A stretch of DNA of 19,072 nt, from positions 1 through 19,072 of the forward strand of contig JBAZPI010000017.1 of assembly GCA_041648305.1 (NCBI GenBank), written 5' to 3'. The position numbers and the translations under genes were made by a program. The notes under the pieces were generated by a model. That model was not told where the DNA came from. It made no database searches and worked only from the letters and a program-made list of their open reading frames with translations. This DNA is from JABILX01 sp041648305. GTDB taxonomy: Bacteria; Patescibacteriota; Gracilibacteria; UBA1369; LOWO2-01-FULL-3. Positions 7,308 to 13,397 of the stretch are shown here, piece after piece (the first letter of the stretch is position 1; each line of letters begins with the position of its first letter).

Positions 7308-9206
7308 ATGGTTGATAAATCGTCTGACTACGGTGCGGATCAGATTACTGTATTGGATGGCCTGGCCGCTGTTCGAAGGAGGCCCGGAATGTACATCGGA
7401 ACGACTGATGTTGCCGGTCTTCATCATTTGATTTGGGAAGTTGTTGATAACTCTATCGATGAGGCGATGGCTGGATATTGTGATCATATTATTGTGATTA
7501 TCCGAAAAGATGGAGGTGTGAGTGTTGAAGATAATGGACGAGGTATTCCGGTTGAGAAGCATAAGAAAACCGGCAAATCTGCGTTGGAAACGGTTTTGAC
7601 CATACTGCATGCCGGAGCTAAATTTGGCGATGGAGGTTATAAAGTGTCGGGAGGATTACATGGTGTCGGAGTTTCAGTGGTTAACGCATTGTCCGAGGAA
7701 TTGATTGCCGAGGTTTACCGTGATGGAAAAATCTACGTGCAGTCTTATGCGAAAGGAGATGCGAAAAAGGAGCTTGAGGTTGTAGGGAAAACCGATAAGA
7801 TCGGTACCAAGATCACGTTCTATCCGGACCATGAAATTTTCGAGCTTACTGAGTTTAATTTCCAGACTGTTGAAAATCGAATTCGTCAGCAGGCGTATCT
7901 TACAAAAGGGGTGACTGTTGATGTTATTGATGAGAGAGATGGAAATAAGTGCAAGTTTTATTTTGAGGGGGGGATTAAATCTTACGTGCGCCATTTGAAT
8001 AAGAGCAAGGAAACAATAGGCGAGATCGTGTATGTTGAAAAAAGTGTAGATGAAGGGGTTGTTGAGGTTGCTTTGCAGTATACCAATTCGTTCCAAGAGC
8101 AGTTGTATTCTTTTGCGAACAACATTCATACGACTGAGGGAGGAATGCATGTAACCGGGTTTAAGGCCGCTCTGACCAGGACAATCAATTTTTATGGCAG
8201 GAAGGCTGAAATTCTTAAAGAAAAGGATGATAATCTCACAGCTGATGATGTGCGGGAGGGATTGACTGCGGTTATTTCAGTTAAATTGAAAGATCCTCAA
8301 TTTGAAGGGCAGACAAAGAGCAAGCTTGGGAATGCCGAGATGAGGACGGCGGTTGAAAGTGTGTTCAATGAGGCGTTTGCTATGTATTTGGAAGAAAATC
8401 CGAACGAAGCTCGTGGAGTTTTCGGGAAATGCTACTTGGCTGCTCGTGCAAGGATGGCTGCGCGCGCCGCGCGCGACACTGTTATAAGGAAGGGTGCTTT
8501 GGAAGGTATGACGCTCCCCGGGAAGCTTGCGGATTGTTCGAATAGAGATCCGGAAAATAGTGAGCTTTTTATTGTTGAGGGAGATAGCGCCGGAGGTTCT
8601 GCCAAGCAAGGCCGCAATCGAGAATATCAGGCCATTCTGCCGCTTCGTGGAAAGATTTTAAACGTTGAGCAGGCGAGAATGGACAAGATTTTAGCCAATA
8701 CTGAAATTAAGGCTTTAATCATCGCTCTCGGAGTTGGAATTGGAGAAGCGTTTGATGTTGAGAGGATAAGGTATGATAAGGTGGTTATAATGACCGATGC
8801 CGATGTTGATGGTGCGCATATTAGGACGTTGCTTCTGACTTTGTTTTATAGATATTTCAAGCCTGTTATTGATGAAGGACATATATTTATAGCTCAGCCT
8901 CCCTTGTATAAAATTTGGCAGGGGAAGAAAGTTGAGTATGTGTATAACGATGAACAGAAAACTCAGGCTCTGAAGGATTTCAAAGAAGGCTATTCTATTC
9001 AGAGGTACAAAGGTCTTGGAGAAATGAATCCCGATCAGCTCTGGGATACCACGATGAATCCGGCGACGAGGAAACTTCTTCGTGTAACGATTGAGGATGC
9101 CGAGGCTGCTGACAAGATTTTCGATACTTTGATGGGTTCCGAAGTTTTGCCTCGCAAGAAGTTCATTACGTCGCACGCGAAGAAGGTGGAGAATTTGGAT
9201 ATTTAA
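7308..9206 (+). CDS. gyrB: DNA gyrase subunit B
   Basis: ATPase subunit of DNA gyrase, which introduces negative supercoils together with GyrA (not in this window). The 632-residue protein shows the GHKL ATP site 'EVVDNSIDEA' (D47-N48), 'DNGRGIP' (75-81) and 'GGLHGVGVSVVNALS' (115-129). The TOPRIM metal site is 'IVEGDSAGGSAKQGR' (E424) with 'TDADVDGAHIRTLL' (D497, D499). The C-terminal signature is 'QRYKGLGEMNPDQLWDTTM'. The length fits the short GyrB class without the proteobacterial insertion. 'KQGRNREYQAILPLRGKILNVE' and 'PGKLADCSNRDPENSEL' favour GyrB over ParE. No strong Shine-Dalgarno is seen. rpsU follows after 42 bp. Confidence 0.96.
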   Translation: MVDKSSDYGADQITVLDGLAAVRRRPGMYIGTTDVAGLHHLIWEVVDNSIDEAMAGYCDHIIVIIRKDGGVSVEDNGRGIPVEKHKKTGKSALETVLTILHAGAKFGDGGYKVSGGLHGVGVSVVNALSEELIAEVYRDGKIYVQSYAKGDAKKELEVVGKTDKIGTKITFYPDHEIFELTEFNFQTVENRIRQQAYLTKGVTVDVIDERDGNKCKFYFEGGIKSYVRHLNKSKETIGEIVYVEKSVDEGVVEVALQYTNSFQEQLYSFANNIHTTEGGMHVTGFKAALTRTINFYGRKAEILKEKDDNLTADDVREGLTAVISVKLKDPQFEGQTKSKLGNAEMRTAVESVFNEAFAMYLEENPNEARGVFGKCYLAARARMAARAARDTVIRKGALEGMTLPGKLADCSNRDPENSELFIVEGDSAGGSAKQGRNREYQAILPLRGKILNVEQARMDKILANTEIKALIIALGVGIGEAFDVERIRYDKVVIMTDADVDGAHIRTLLLTLFYRYFKPVIDEGHIFIAQPPLYKIWQGKKVEYVYNDEQKTQALKDFKEGYSIQRYKGLGEMNPDQLWDTTMNPATRKLLRVTIEDAEAADKIFDTLMGSEVLPRKKFITSHAKKVENLDI

Positions 9207-9248
9207 TTAACTTTTAATCTTAACTTAACAAAAAGGGATGGTAGTAAT

Positions 9249-9455
9249 ATGAGAGTAACAGTAGTAAAAAAACAGAAGGAATCAGATGAGCGACTTATAG
9301 CGCGCTTTAATAAGGCTGTGCAAAGAAGTAAAAAGATTCAGAGAATTCGAGATACGAGATACAATGTCAAGAAGCCGGGGAAAAGATTTGTCAGGACTGC
9401 TGCAATAAAGAGAGAGGGCTATAGAGCCGCCAGGGAGAAACAAAAGTTCTATTAG
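9249..9455 (+). CDS. rpsU: Small ribosomal subunit protein bS21
   Basis: A 68-residue basic protein with the S21 layout: a short N-terminal strand 'MRVTVVKKQKESDERLIARF', then 'NKAVQRSKKIQRIRDTRYNVKKPGKR' and a basic C-terminal helix. bS21 sits on the 30S platform near the anti-Shine-Dalgarno region and aids initiation. It is preceded by GGGATGG, a modest ribosome site 8 to 9 nt before the ATG. It lies between gyrB and prmC on the same strand, probably in one transcript. Identification rests on length, charge pattern and the F-x-x-x-x-x-R-S-x-x-x-x-x-x-R core. Confidence 0.85.
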   Translation: MRVTVVKKQKESDERLIARFNKAVQRSKKIQRIRDTRYNVKKPGKRFVRTAAIKREGYRAAREKQKFY

Positions 9456-9487
9456 GGAACCTTAAGAAAAATGCGTAATGCTCGATC

Positions 9488-10483
9488 ATGATAATTAATG
9501 AACTTCTTCTTGAAGGCAGAAAGAGGCTTTCTGGAGTTACTGGTTTTTGCGCTGGCAGTGTGCCAGACGGCGTGTTCGGTGGTGTGCCCGGCGGTGCGCT
9601 CGAGGGTGCGCTGGGCGGTGCGCTTGAGGCGGAAGTTTTACTTGCGCATGTTTTGGGTATTAGTCGTGAGGAATTGCTCCGAGATGGAGTTTCCAGGGAA
9701 GTTCCGCCTCAAGATCGGGAGTTGTTTCTGAAATACATTGATGAGGTCGCGAGTGGCAAGCCGGTTGCTTACATTACTAATTCGAAAGAGTTCTATGGGA
9801 TGGATTTTTATGTTGATGAAAGAGTTTTGGTTCCTCGTCCCGAGACTGAGATGGTGGTTGATGAAGTTTTGGATTGGCTTGGTATGCGAGCCGCGGATAA
9901 GGAAATCAAGATGCTCGACATAGGGACCGGAAGTTTGAATATTACTGCTGCGGTTACGCGGCATTTCGGACATATTTATGTGCATGCGGTTGATGTTTCG
10001 GATGAGGCTTTGGAAGTTGCGCGGATCAATCGCGAGGCTCACGGTCTTGAGACTCACGTTGAGCTTTATAAGAGCGATTTGTTGTCGAATGTGGATGAGC
10101 GTCGGTTTGACGTAATTACCGCAAATTTGCCGTATGTGGGTGAAGTTCGTAATCGAAATTTGGCTGATAATGTTTTGAAATTTGAGCCGGGGGTTGCTCT
10201 TTGGGGGGGGCGCGATGGGCTTGAGTTGTATAAAAAAATGATACAACAAATTTTTGATAAAAAAATCGAATTTGATCTGATGGTTGGGGAGTTCGGTTTC
10301 GGGCAAGGTCGCGCGATGCGTGGGATGTTGAGTAAATTTTTTGATCAGATTTCTGGGCGTGATGGCAGCTGCGGTGGTGAGTGTGGCGGTGGGTATAAAT
10401 GGGAAATCAAAAACGACCTAGGTGGAGTGCCGAGGATTTTCGTTGTAAGACGTATTGATGGAACCACGTCAACGAATGTTTAG
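9488..10483 (+). CDS. prmC: Release factor glutamine methyltransferase (HemK/PrmC), with altered motifs
   Basis: SAM-dependent N5-glutamine methyltransferase expected to modify the GGQ glutamine of release factors. Visible signatures are 'KPVAYITNSKEFYGMDFYVDERVLVPRPETEM' (91-122), SAM motif I 'LDIGTGSLNITAAV' (143-156) and the catalytic motif 'NLPYV' (213-217). Two departures stand out: motif I reads GTGSL where the family has GTGSG, and NPPY has become NLPY. Residues ~17-46 are an extra Gly/Ala-rich segment encoded by a 12-bp tandem repeat, placed in the helical N-terminal domain just before 'EAEVLLAHVLG'. Residues ~289-302 add a Gly/Cys-rich stretch. At 331 residues it is longer than the usual ~280. 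Its TAG overlaps the stop of the convergent HNH gene. Its substrate RF1 is encoded about 1.1 kb downstream. Confidence 0.9.
   Translation: MIINELLLEGRKRLSGVTGFCAGSVPDGVFGGVPGGALEGALGGALEAEVLLAHVLGISREELLRDGVSREVPPQDRELFLKYIDEVASGKPVAYITNSKEFYGMDFYVDERVLVPRPETEMVVDEVLDWLGMRAADKEIKMLDIGTGSLNITAAVTRHFGHIYVHAVDVSDEALEVARINREAHGLETHVELYKSDLLSNVDERRFDVITANLPYVGEVRNRNLADNVLKFEPGVALWGGRDGLELYKKMIQQIFDKKIEFDLMVGEFGFGQGRAMRGMLSKFFDQISGRDGSCGGECGGGYKWEIKNDLGGVPRIFVVRRIDGTTSTNV
9578..9625 (+). repeat. 12-bp tandem repeat inside prmC
   Basis: Four in-frame copies of a 12-bp unit: a diverged GGTGGTGTGCCC, then GGCGGTGCGCTC, GAGGGTGCGCTG and GGCGGTGCGCTT. They encode GGVP, GGAL, EGAL and GGAL. A perfect hairpin CTGGCA-gtg-TGCCAG lies just upstream at 9552-9566. 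Together they form a GC-rich insert in the N-terminal domain of PrmC. Confidence 0.85.
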
Positions 10484-11334
10484 TGTAAGCCCCGTCCCCT
10501 CGCCTCGTGATATTTTAGATCTATGCTGTGTGCAATGGCGTGATGCTCTTCACAAAGTGGTGCCAGGAATCTGGGGTCATGGTTATGGCTTAAACCAAAT
10601 TTTTGTGTGTGGTGGATTACTTTTGCCGGTTTGTTGCATGTGGGGATTGAACATTTTTCGCCATGTTCTTCCTTAAGAACTTTTCTGATCCGAACCTGAA
10701 TATAGTGTGAGGTAGTTGGCTGAATAGTTTTCGCGATTTTCTCCTTTTCCTCCGCGATTTCCGCCCGTCGTTGTTCGAGCATTTTTCGCAAAAGTTCGTT
10801 TACATCAAATCCTTTCGAGTGCAATTCGTTAAGTTCCTTTTTTACATCGTCAGAAAGTTCAAAGTTTAGGGTCTGTACGTACAGACTTTTGTCCTCAAAA
10901 AGTGGTTTCCCTAAGCCATTTCTATTTTCGGCCGCCGCACTTTCAGCCATCGCTTTTTCGTCTCGCACCAGAGTGTTAAGCGCTCTTATTGGCAAAACCT
11001 TGATTTTTGCCGCCAATTCTTCCTCATTTTCCGGTGTTGCAATAGATACAATCCGAGTTAACTTATTAATGCTTGTTTCGCCATTCTCTAACATTTTTCT
11101 CAAAACCGGCTTATCTTCGAATCTTTTTTCTAAATTCAAAGCCAAACGAACTTGCTCCGCCGACAAACCACAAAGTTTCGCAGCGAACTCGAAAATTGAC
11201 GAGAACCCTTTCTTTTCATACAAACGGCGACGATTTACTTCAGGCAAAAGTCCGATAAATTTCTGTCGCCAAAGTCTGGCGCGTGATCCATATTTTTTGC
11301 ATAGTTCGTATAGTTTTTCGTTGGTAAGTTTCAT
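10480..11334 (-). CDS. HNH endonuclease
   Basis: A 284-residue protein with a C-terminal HNH nuclease fold. The zinc or structural pairs are C228/C233 and C261 with H264/H265. The catalytic region is 'VIHHTQKFGLSHNHDPRFL' (H241-H242, N251), followed by 'APLCEEHHAIAH'. The N-terminal ~190 residues are helical and charged ('GFSSIFEFAAKLCGLSAEQV', 'LENGETSINKLTRI'), like the helical domain found ahead of HNH in many mobile or restriction-like nucleases. The ATG at 11334 was chosen; a TTG five codons upstream is possible but lacks a ribosome site. The gene sits on the opposite strand between prmC and prfA. Its stop overlaps that of prmC by 4 bp, and a perfect 24-bp palindrome lies just before its start. 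A selfish or homing-type element, or a defence nuclease, are both possible. Confidence 0.88.
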   Translation of the reverse strand: MKLTNEKLYELCKKYGSRARLWRQKFIGLLPEVNRRRLYEKKGFSSIFEFAAKLCGLSAEQVRLALNLEKRFEDKPVLRKMLENGETSINKLTRIVSIATPENEEELAAKIKVLPIRALNTLVRDEKAMAESAAAENRNGLGKPLFEDKSLYVQTLNFELSDDVKKELNELHSKGFDVNELLRKMLEQRRAEIAEEKEKIAKTIQPTTSHYIQVRIRKVLKEEHGEKCSIPTCNKPAKVIHHTQKFGLSHNHDPRFLAPLCEEHHAIAHSIDLKYHEARGRGLH

Positions 11335-11351
11335 AGTTTTTAGTGTCAATA

Positions 11352-11375
11352 ATAGGTGAGCATTTGCTCACCTAT
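11352..11375 (-). promoter_or_regulatory. 24-bp palindrome at the HNH gene start (candidate operator)
   Basis: Perfect 11-bp arms ATAGGTGAGCA (11352-11362) and TGCTCACCTAT (11365-11375) flank a central TT. On the minus strand it follows a weak promoter (-35 TTGATT at 11398-11403, a -10-like TAGTAT at 11376-11381) and ends 17 nt before the ATG. It therefore covers the likely transcription start, as a repressor operator would. As RNA it would form a strong hairpin in the leader. Confidence 0.65.
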
Positions 11376-11460
11376 ATACTACTTCTTTGGCTTTGGAAAT
11401 CAATAAAAAATCAGTTTTTTTGACTTGAAAAAACTTGTCAATAGTTACAGAATCGCCATG

Positions 11461-11616
11461 CGTTTAGCGGCTTAGGGAAGCCAAAATCACGGGCGCTGCC
11501 CAAATGCCACCCGCGCAAAGCAAAATGCGTTGTGGTGAAATATACTTGAATATGCTTTGCCGTCACCGACACTAGGTGATGCAGGCCCGCCTTGGTCACA
11601 GACTTTTACTGGTGAC
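11461..11616. other. Hairpin-rich intergenic segment between the HNH gene and prfA
   Basis: This is the GC-richer part of the 307-bp gap, with no convincing ORF. Perfect inverted repeats follow one another. They are GGCTT-aggg-AAGCC (11469-11482), GGGC-gct-GCCC (11491-11501), GCAAAGCA/TGCTTTGC (11515-11522 and 11553-11560, with ATAT/ATAT inside), TCACC/GGTGA (11563-11567 and 11575-11579) and GTCAC/GTGAC (11595-11599 and 11612-11616). The last pair flanks the -35 of the prfA promoter. It could be a small RNA, a regulatory region or a decayed element; I recognise no RNA family. Confidence 0.45.
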
Positions 11617-11632
11617 TCTGTTGATGTATAAT
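11605..11632 (+). promoter_or_regulatory. Putative prfA promoter (near-leaderless)
   Basis: -35 TTTACT (11605-11610), 16-bp spacer, -10 TATAAT (11627-11632). Transcription would begin near 11639, only a few nt before the prfA ATG at 11642, so the mRNA should be leaderless or nearly so. The -10 is perfect and the -35 matches 4 of 6. Confidence 0.65.
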
Positions 11633-11641
11633 CCTTTTCGT

Positions 11642-12706
11642 ATGTTGGAAAAATTGCAAAAATTGGAGAGTGAGCATAAAGAAATTCAGCAGAAACTGTC
11701 TGATCCTGCTGTTGTTGGTGATCGCAAAAAGTATGCCGAGTTGGCGAGGAGGTATAAGGAATTGGAGAAGGCGTGTTCTTTAGCTGAAAAGTTGAGGAAG
11801 GCGCATAAGTCTTTGGATGATGCCGAGGAGATGCTCAAAACCGAATCAGATCCTGATATGAAGAGTTTGGCAGATGCGGAGAAGCACGAGGCTGCACAGG
11901 AGATCGAGAATTTAGAAAAGGAAGCGGAAATTGAGTTGTTGTCGAAGGATCCGAATGACTCCAAAAATATTATTATGGAAATTCGTGCCGGGGCTGGTGG
12001 GGATGAAGCCGGGCTTTTTGCGGGTGAGTTAATGCGTGCGTATATCAGATGTGCGGAGTCGAAAAATTTTAAGGTTGAACTGATGGATAAGAGTGAGGGC
12101 GAGCCTGGTGTGATTAAGGAGGTGATTTTGGGTGTAAGCGGTGATGGGGCTTATGGGGAGTTCAAGTACGAAAGTGGTGTTCATCGTGTTCAAAGGGTTC
12201 CGGTGACTGAGAGTCAGGGGAGAGTTCATACTTCAACTTGTAGCGTTGCTGTTTTGCCGGAAGCTGAGGAGGTTGATATTGATATTAAACCTGAAGATTT
12301 GAGGATTGATGTTTTCCGTGCTGGCGGCCATGGCGGGCAAAGTGTTAATAAAACTGATTCTGCGGTTAGGCTTCTTCACATTCCTTCCGGATTGATTGTT
12401 ACTTGCCAGGACGAAAAGTCCCAATTGAAGAATAAACATAAAGCTATGTCAGTTCTTCGCGCGCGATTGTATGACATTGAAGAGGAGCGTATTCGCTCTG
12501 AACGCGGAGATGCCAGGGTGAACCAGATCGGGACGGGGGATAGGTCCGAGAAAATTAGGACGTATAATTTTCCGCAGGATCGTGTGACGGATCATAGAAT
12601 TCATCAGAACTACAGCAACATTCCTGCGATTATGGACGGGAAGCTTGATGATATTATTATTGATTTGAAGGAGGCAGATAGGGAGATGAGGTTGAAGGGC
12701 GCGTAA
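11642..12706 (+). CDS. prfA: Peptide chain release factor 1
   Basis: RF1 reads UAA and UAG stop codons and triggers peptide release. The 354-residue protein carries the RF1 codon-recognition motif PVT (187-189, family PxT), in 'RVPVTESQGRVHTSTC', and the catalytic 'GGHGGQSVNKTDSAV' with GGQ at 231-233, the residue normally methylated by PrmC. An N-terminal coiled coil covers ~1-90. I chose the ATG at 11642 because 'MLEKLQKLESEHKEIQQKLSDPAVV' matches the family N-terminus and total length. A GTG upstream at 11576 stays in frame, but its extra residues look unrelated and lie upstream of the predicted promoter. No Shine-Dalgarno is present, in line with a leaderless mRNA. In most bacteria prfA directly precedes prmC; here the order is reversed and an HNH gene lies between. 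Confidence 0.96.
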   Translation: MLEKLQKLESEHKEIQQKLSDPAVVGDRKKYAELARRYKELEKACSLAEKLRKAHKSLDDAEEMLKTESDPDMKSLADAEKHEAAQEIENLEKEAEIELLSKDPNDSKNIIMEIRAGAGGDEAGLFAGELMRAYIRCAESKNFKVELMDKSEGEPGVIKEVILGVSGDGAYGEFKYESGVHRVQRVPVTESQGRVHTSTCSVAVLPEAEEVDIDIKPEDLRIDVFRAGGHGGQSVNKTDSAVRLLHIPSGLIVTCQDEKSQLKNKHKAMSVLRARLYDIEEERIRSERGDARVNQIGTGDRSEKIRTYNFPQDRVTDHRIHQNYSNIPAIMDGKLDDIIIDLKEADREMRLKGA

Positions 12707-12720
12707 AGCAAAGTGTGTAT

Positions 12721-12737
12721 ACTGCCAATTAGGCGGT
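12721..12737 (+). terminator. Short hairpin after prfA
   Basis: ACTGCC-aatta-GGCGGT forms a 6-bp stem (one G.U pair) 14 bp after the prfA stop, followed by CTTAATATTT. It is a weak candidate for termination of prfA; the U-rich run is interrupted. Confidence 0.4.
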
Positions 12738-12742
12738 CTTAA

Positions 12743-12757
12743 TATTTGGAGAGATTT
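12743..12757 (+). repeat. Left 15-bp inverted repeat
   Basis: TATTTGGAGAGATTT, pairing perfectly with 13366-13380. It ends 5 bp before the stop codon of the minus-strand lipoprotein gene (12763). The match stops abruptly on both sides. Confidence 0.85.
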
Positions 12758-12762
12758 TTTTG

Positions 12763-13302
12763 TTATTCAGCTTTTTCTTCTTCTTTAGCCTCGGTGGTTG
12801 TGGTCATTGCTGCCGTTGCTGCCATTGTTGCTATGTACCCACTCAAAGTTTCATATGTTGCTTGTCGGTCACCAGAATTTTGTATTAGATCTCGTGATGG
12901 TGGCTGTCCAGCGAGACCCGTTGTGCCATCATCGCATGCCCGAAGGTATCGAATGTCCATATAGTGAAGAGAAGGATGAACGGGTTGGGTAATTTCAACT
13001 CCGTTTCCCGATACGGCTTTCTTTCCTGTTAACATCACTCCATTGGCATAATCTGTTTTGCTACCTGCACATTTGGTTGGATCCCAGAGTACTGCAACAC
13101 CATCGATTGTTAGTAATCCTTCTAACTTTGAAAATCCTTCTCTTCGCCATTGTTCCACAAGACTGATTGCTTCCTCTGGAGTATCTATACCTCTGTCGAC
13201 GGCTTCAACAACAGGTGCAGGGTCTTGTTGTGGTTGTTCAGTTTTAGGTTCTGAACAGCTGGCAATGGCCATGGCTGCTGTGAGTGCTAATGCATTTTTC
13301 AT
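12763..13302 (-). CDS. Small predicted lipoprotein, unknown function
   Basis: A 179-residue protein with a lipoprotein signal: 'MKNALALTAAMAIASCSEPK' has a short hydrophobic core and lipobox IASC, giving C16 as the modified residue. A polar Pro/Gln/Glu linker (17-35) follows. A compact domain comes next ('TPEEAISLVEQWRREGFSKLEGLLTIDGVAVLWDP' and onward) with two further Cys ('TKCAG', 'RACDDG') that could pair. The C-terminus is an Ala/Thr-rich stretch ending in Glu/Lys. I recognise no family. The gene has its own promoter with a consensus -35 and no Shine-Dalgarno, and it sits within the 15-bp inverted repeats between the converging ends of prfA and nadB. Its codon choice looks more balanced than that of its neighbours, which is compatible with acquisition. 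Confidence 0.75.
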   Translation of the reverse strand: MKNALALTAAMAIASCSEPKTEQPQQDPAPVVEAVDRGIDTPEEAISLVEQWRREGFSKLEGLLTIDGVAVLWDPTKCAGSKTDYANGVMLTGKKAVSGNGVEITQPVHPSLHYMDIRYLRACDDGTTGLAGQPPSRDLIQNSGDRQATYETLSGYIATMAATAAMTTTTEAKEEEKAE

Positions 13303-13329
13303 AGAATTAATTGGTTAAATGGTTGAGTT

Positions 13330-13351
13330 GACAATATATGTTATTATTGTC
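13330..13351 (-). promoter_or_regulatory. Inverted repeat over the lipoprotein promoter (candidate operator)
   Basis: GACAATA (13330-13336) and TATTGTC (13345-13351) form perfect 7-bp arms around an 8-bp spacer. They cover the -10 box and most of the spacer of the promoter at 13333-13361, where a bound dimer would block RNA polymerase. No regulator gene is identified. Confidence 0.5.
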
Positions 13352-13361
13352 TGGGTGTCAA
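13333..13361 (-). promoter_or_regulatory. Promoter of the lipoprotein gene
   Basis: On the minus strand a consensus -35 TTGACA (13356-13361) and a -10 TATATT (13333-13338) are separated by 17 bp. Transcription would start near 13326, about 24 nt before the ATG. It lies inside the right inverted repeat of the unit. Confidence 0.75.
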
Positions 13362-13365
13362 TAGG

Positions 13366-13380
13366 AAATCTCTCCAAATA
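13366..13380 (-). repeat. Right 15-bp inverted repeat
   Basis: Exact reverse complement of 12743-12757, 4 bp upstream of the lipoprotein -35 and 17 bp from the nadB stop codon. Confidence 0.85.
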
Positions 13381-13397
13381 GCGCTTAGCGGCGATTA

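Larger units (their letters stand above)
12743..13380. mobile_element. 638-bp unit bounded by 15-bp perfect inverted repeats
   Basis: TATTTGGAGAGATTT at 12743-12757 recurs as its exact reverse complement at 13366-13380. The repeats enclose one lipoprotein gene and its promoter, and nothing else. The right repeat ends 17 bp from the nadB stop codon. No transposase and no adjoining target-site duplication is visible, so this would have to be a non-autonomous element, a cassette moved in trans, or a regulatory pair. The 15-bp identity is unlikely by chance at this distance. Confidence 0.4.

Noticed and set aside
11335..11349. TTG start for the HNH protein
   Set aside because: The in-frame ATG at 11334 is a better start codon and the extra five residues add no recognisable motif.
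11440..11640. tRNA gene in the HNH-prfA gap
   Set aside because: The hairpins do not assemble into a cloverleaf, and no T-arm GTTCRANYC consensus could be placed.
11576..11641. GTG start extending RF1 by 22 residues
   Set aside because: The added residues do not resemble RF1, and they lie over and upstream of the predicted promoter. The ATG at 11642 fits the family N-terminus.
12739..13390. Target-site duplication flanking the inverted-repeat unit
   Set aside because: CTTA occurs near both ends, but not directly adjoining the repeats, so it cannot be counted as a duplication.
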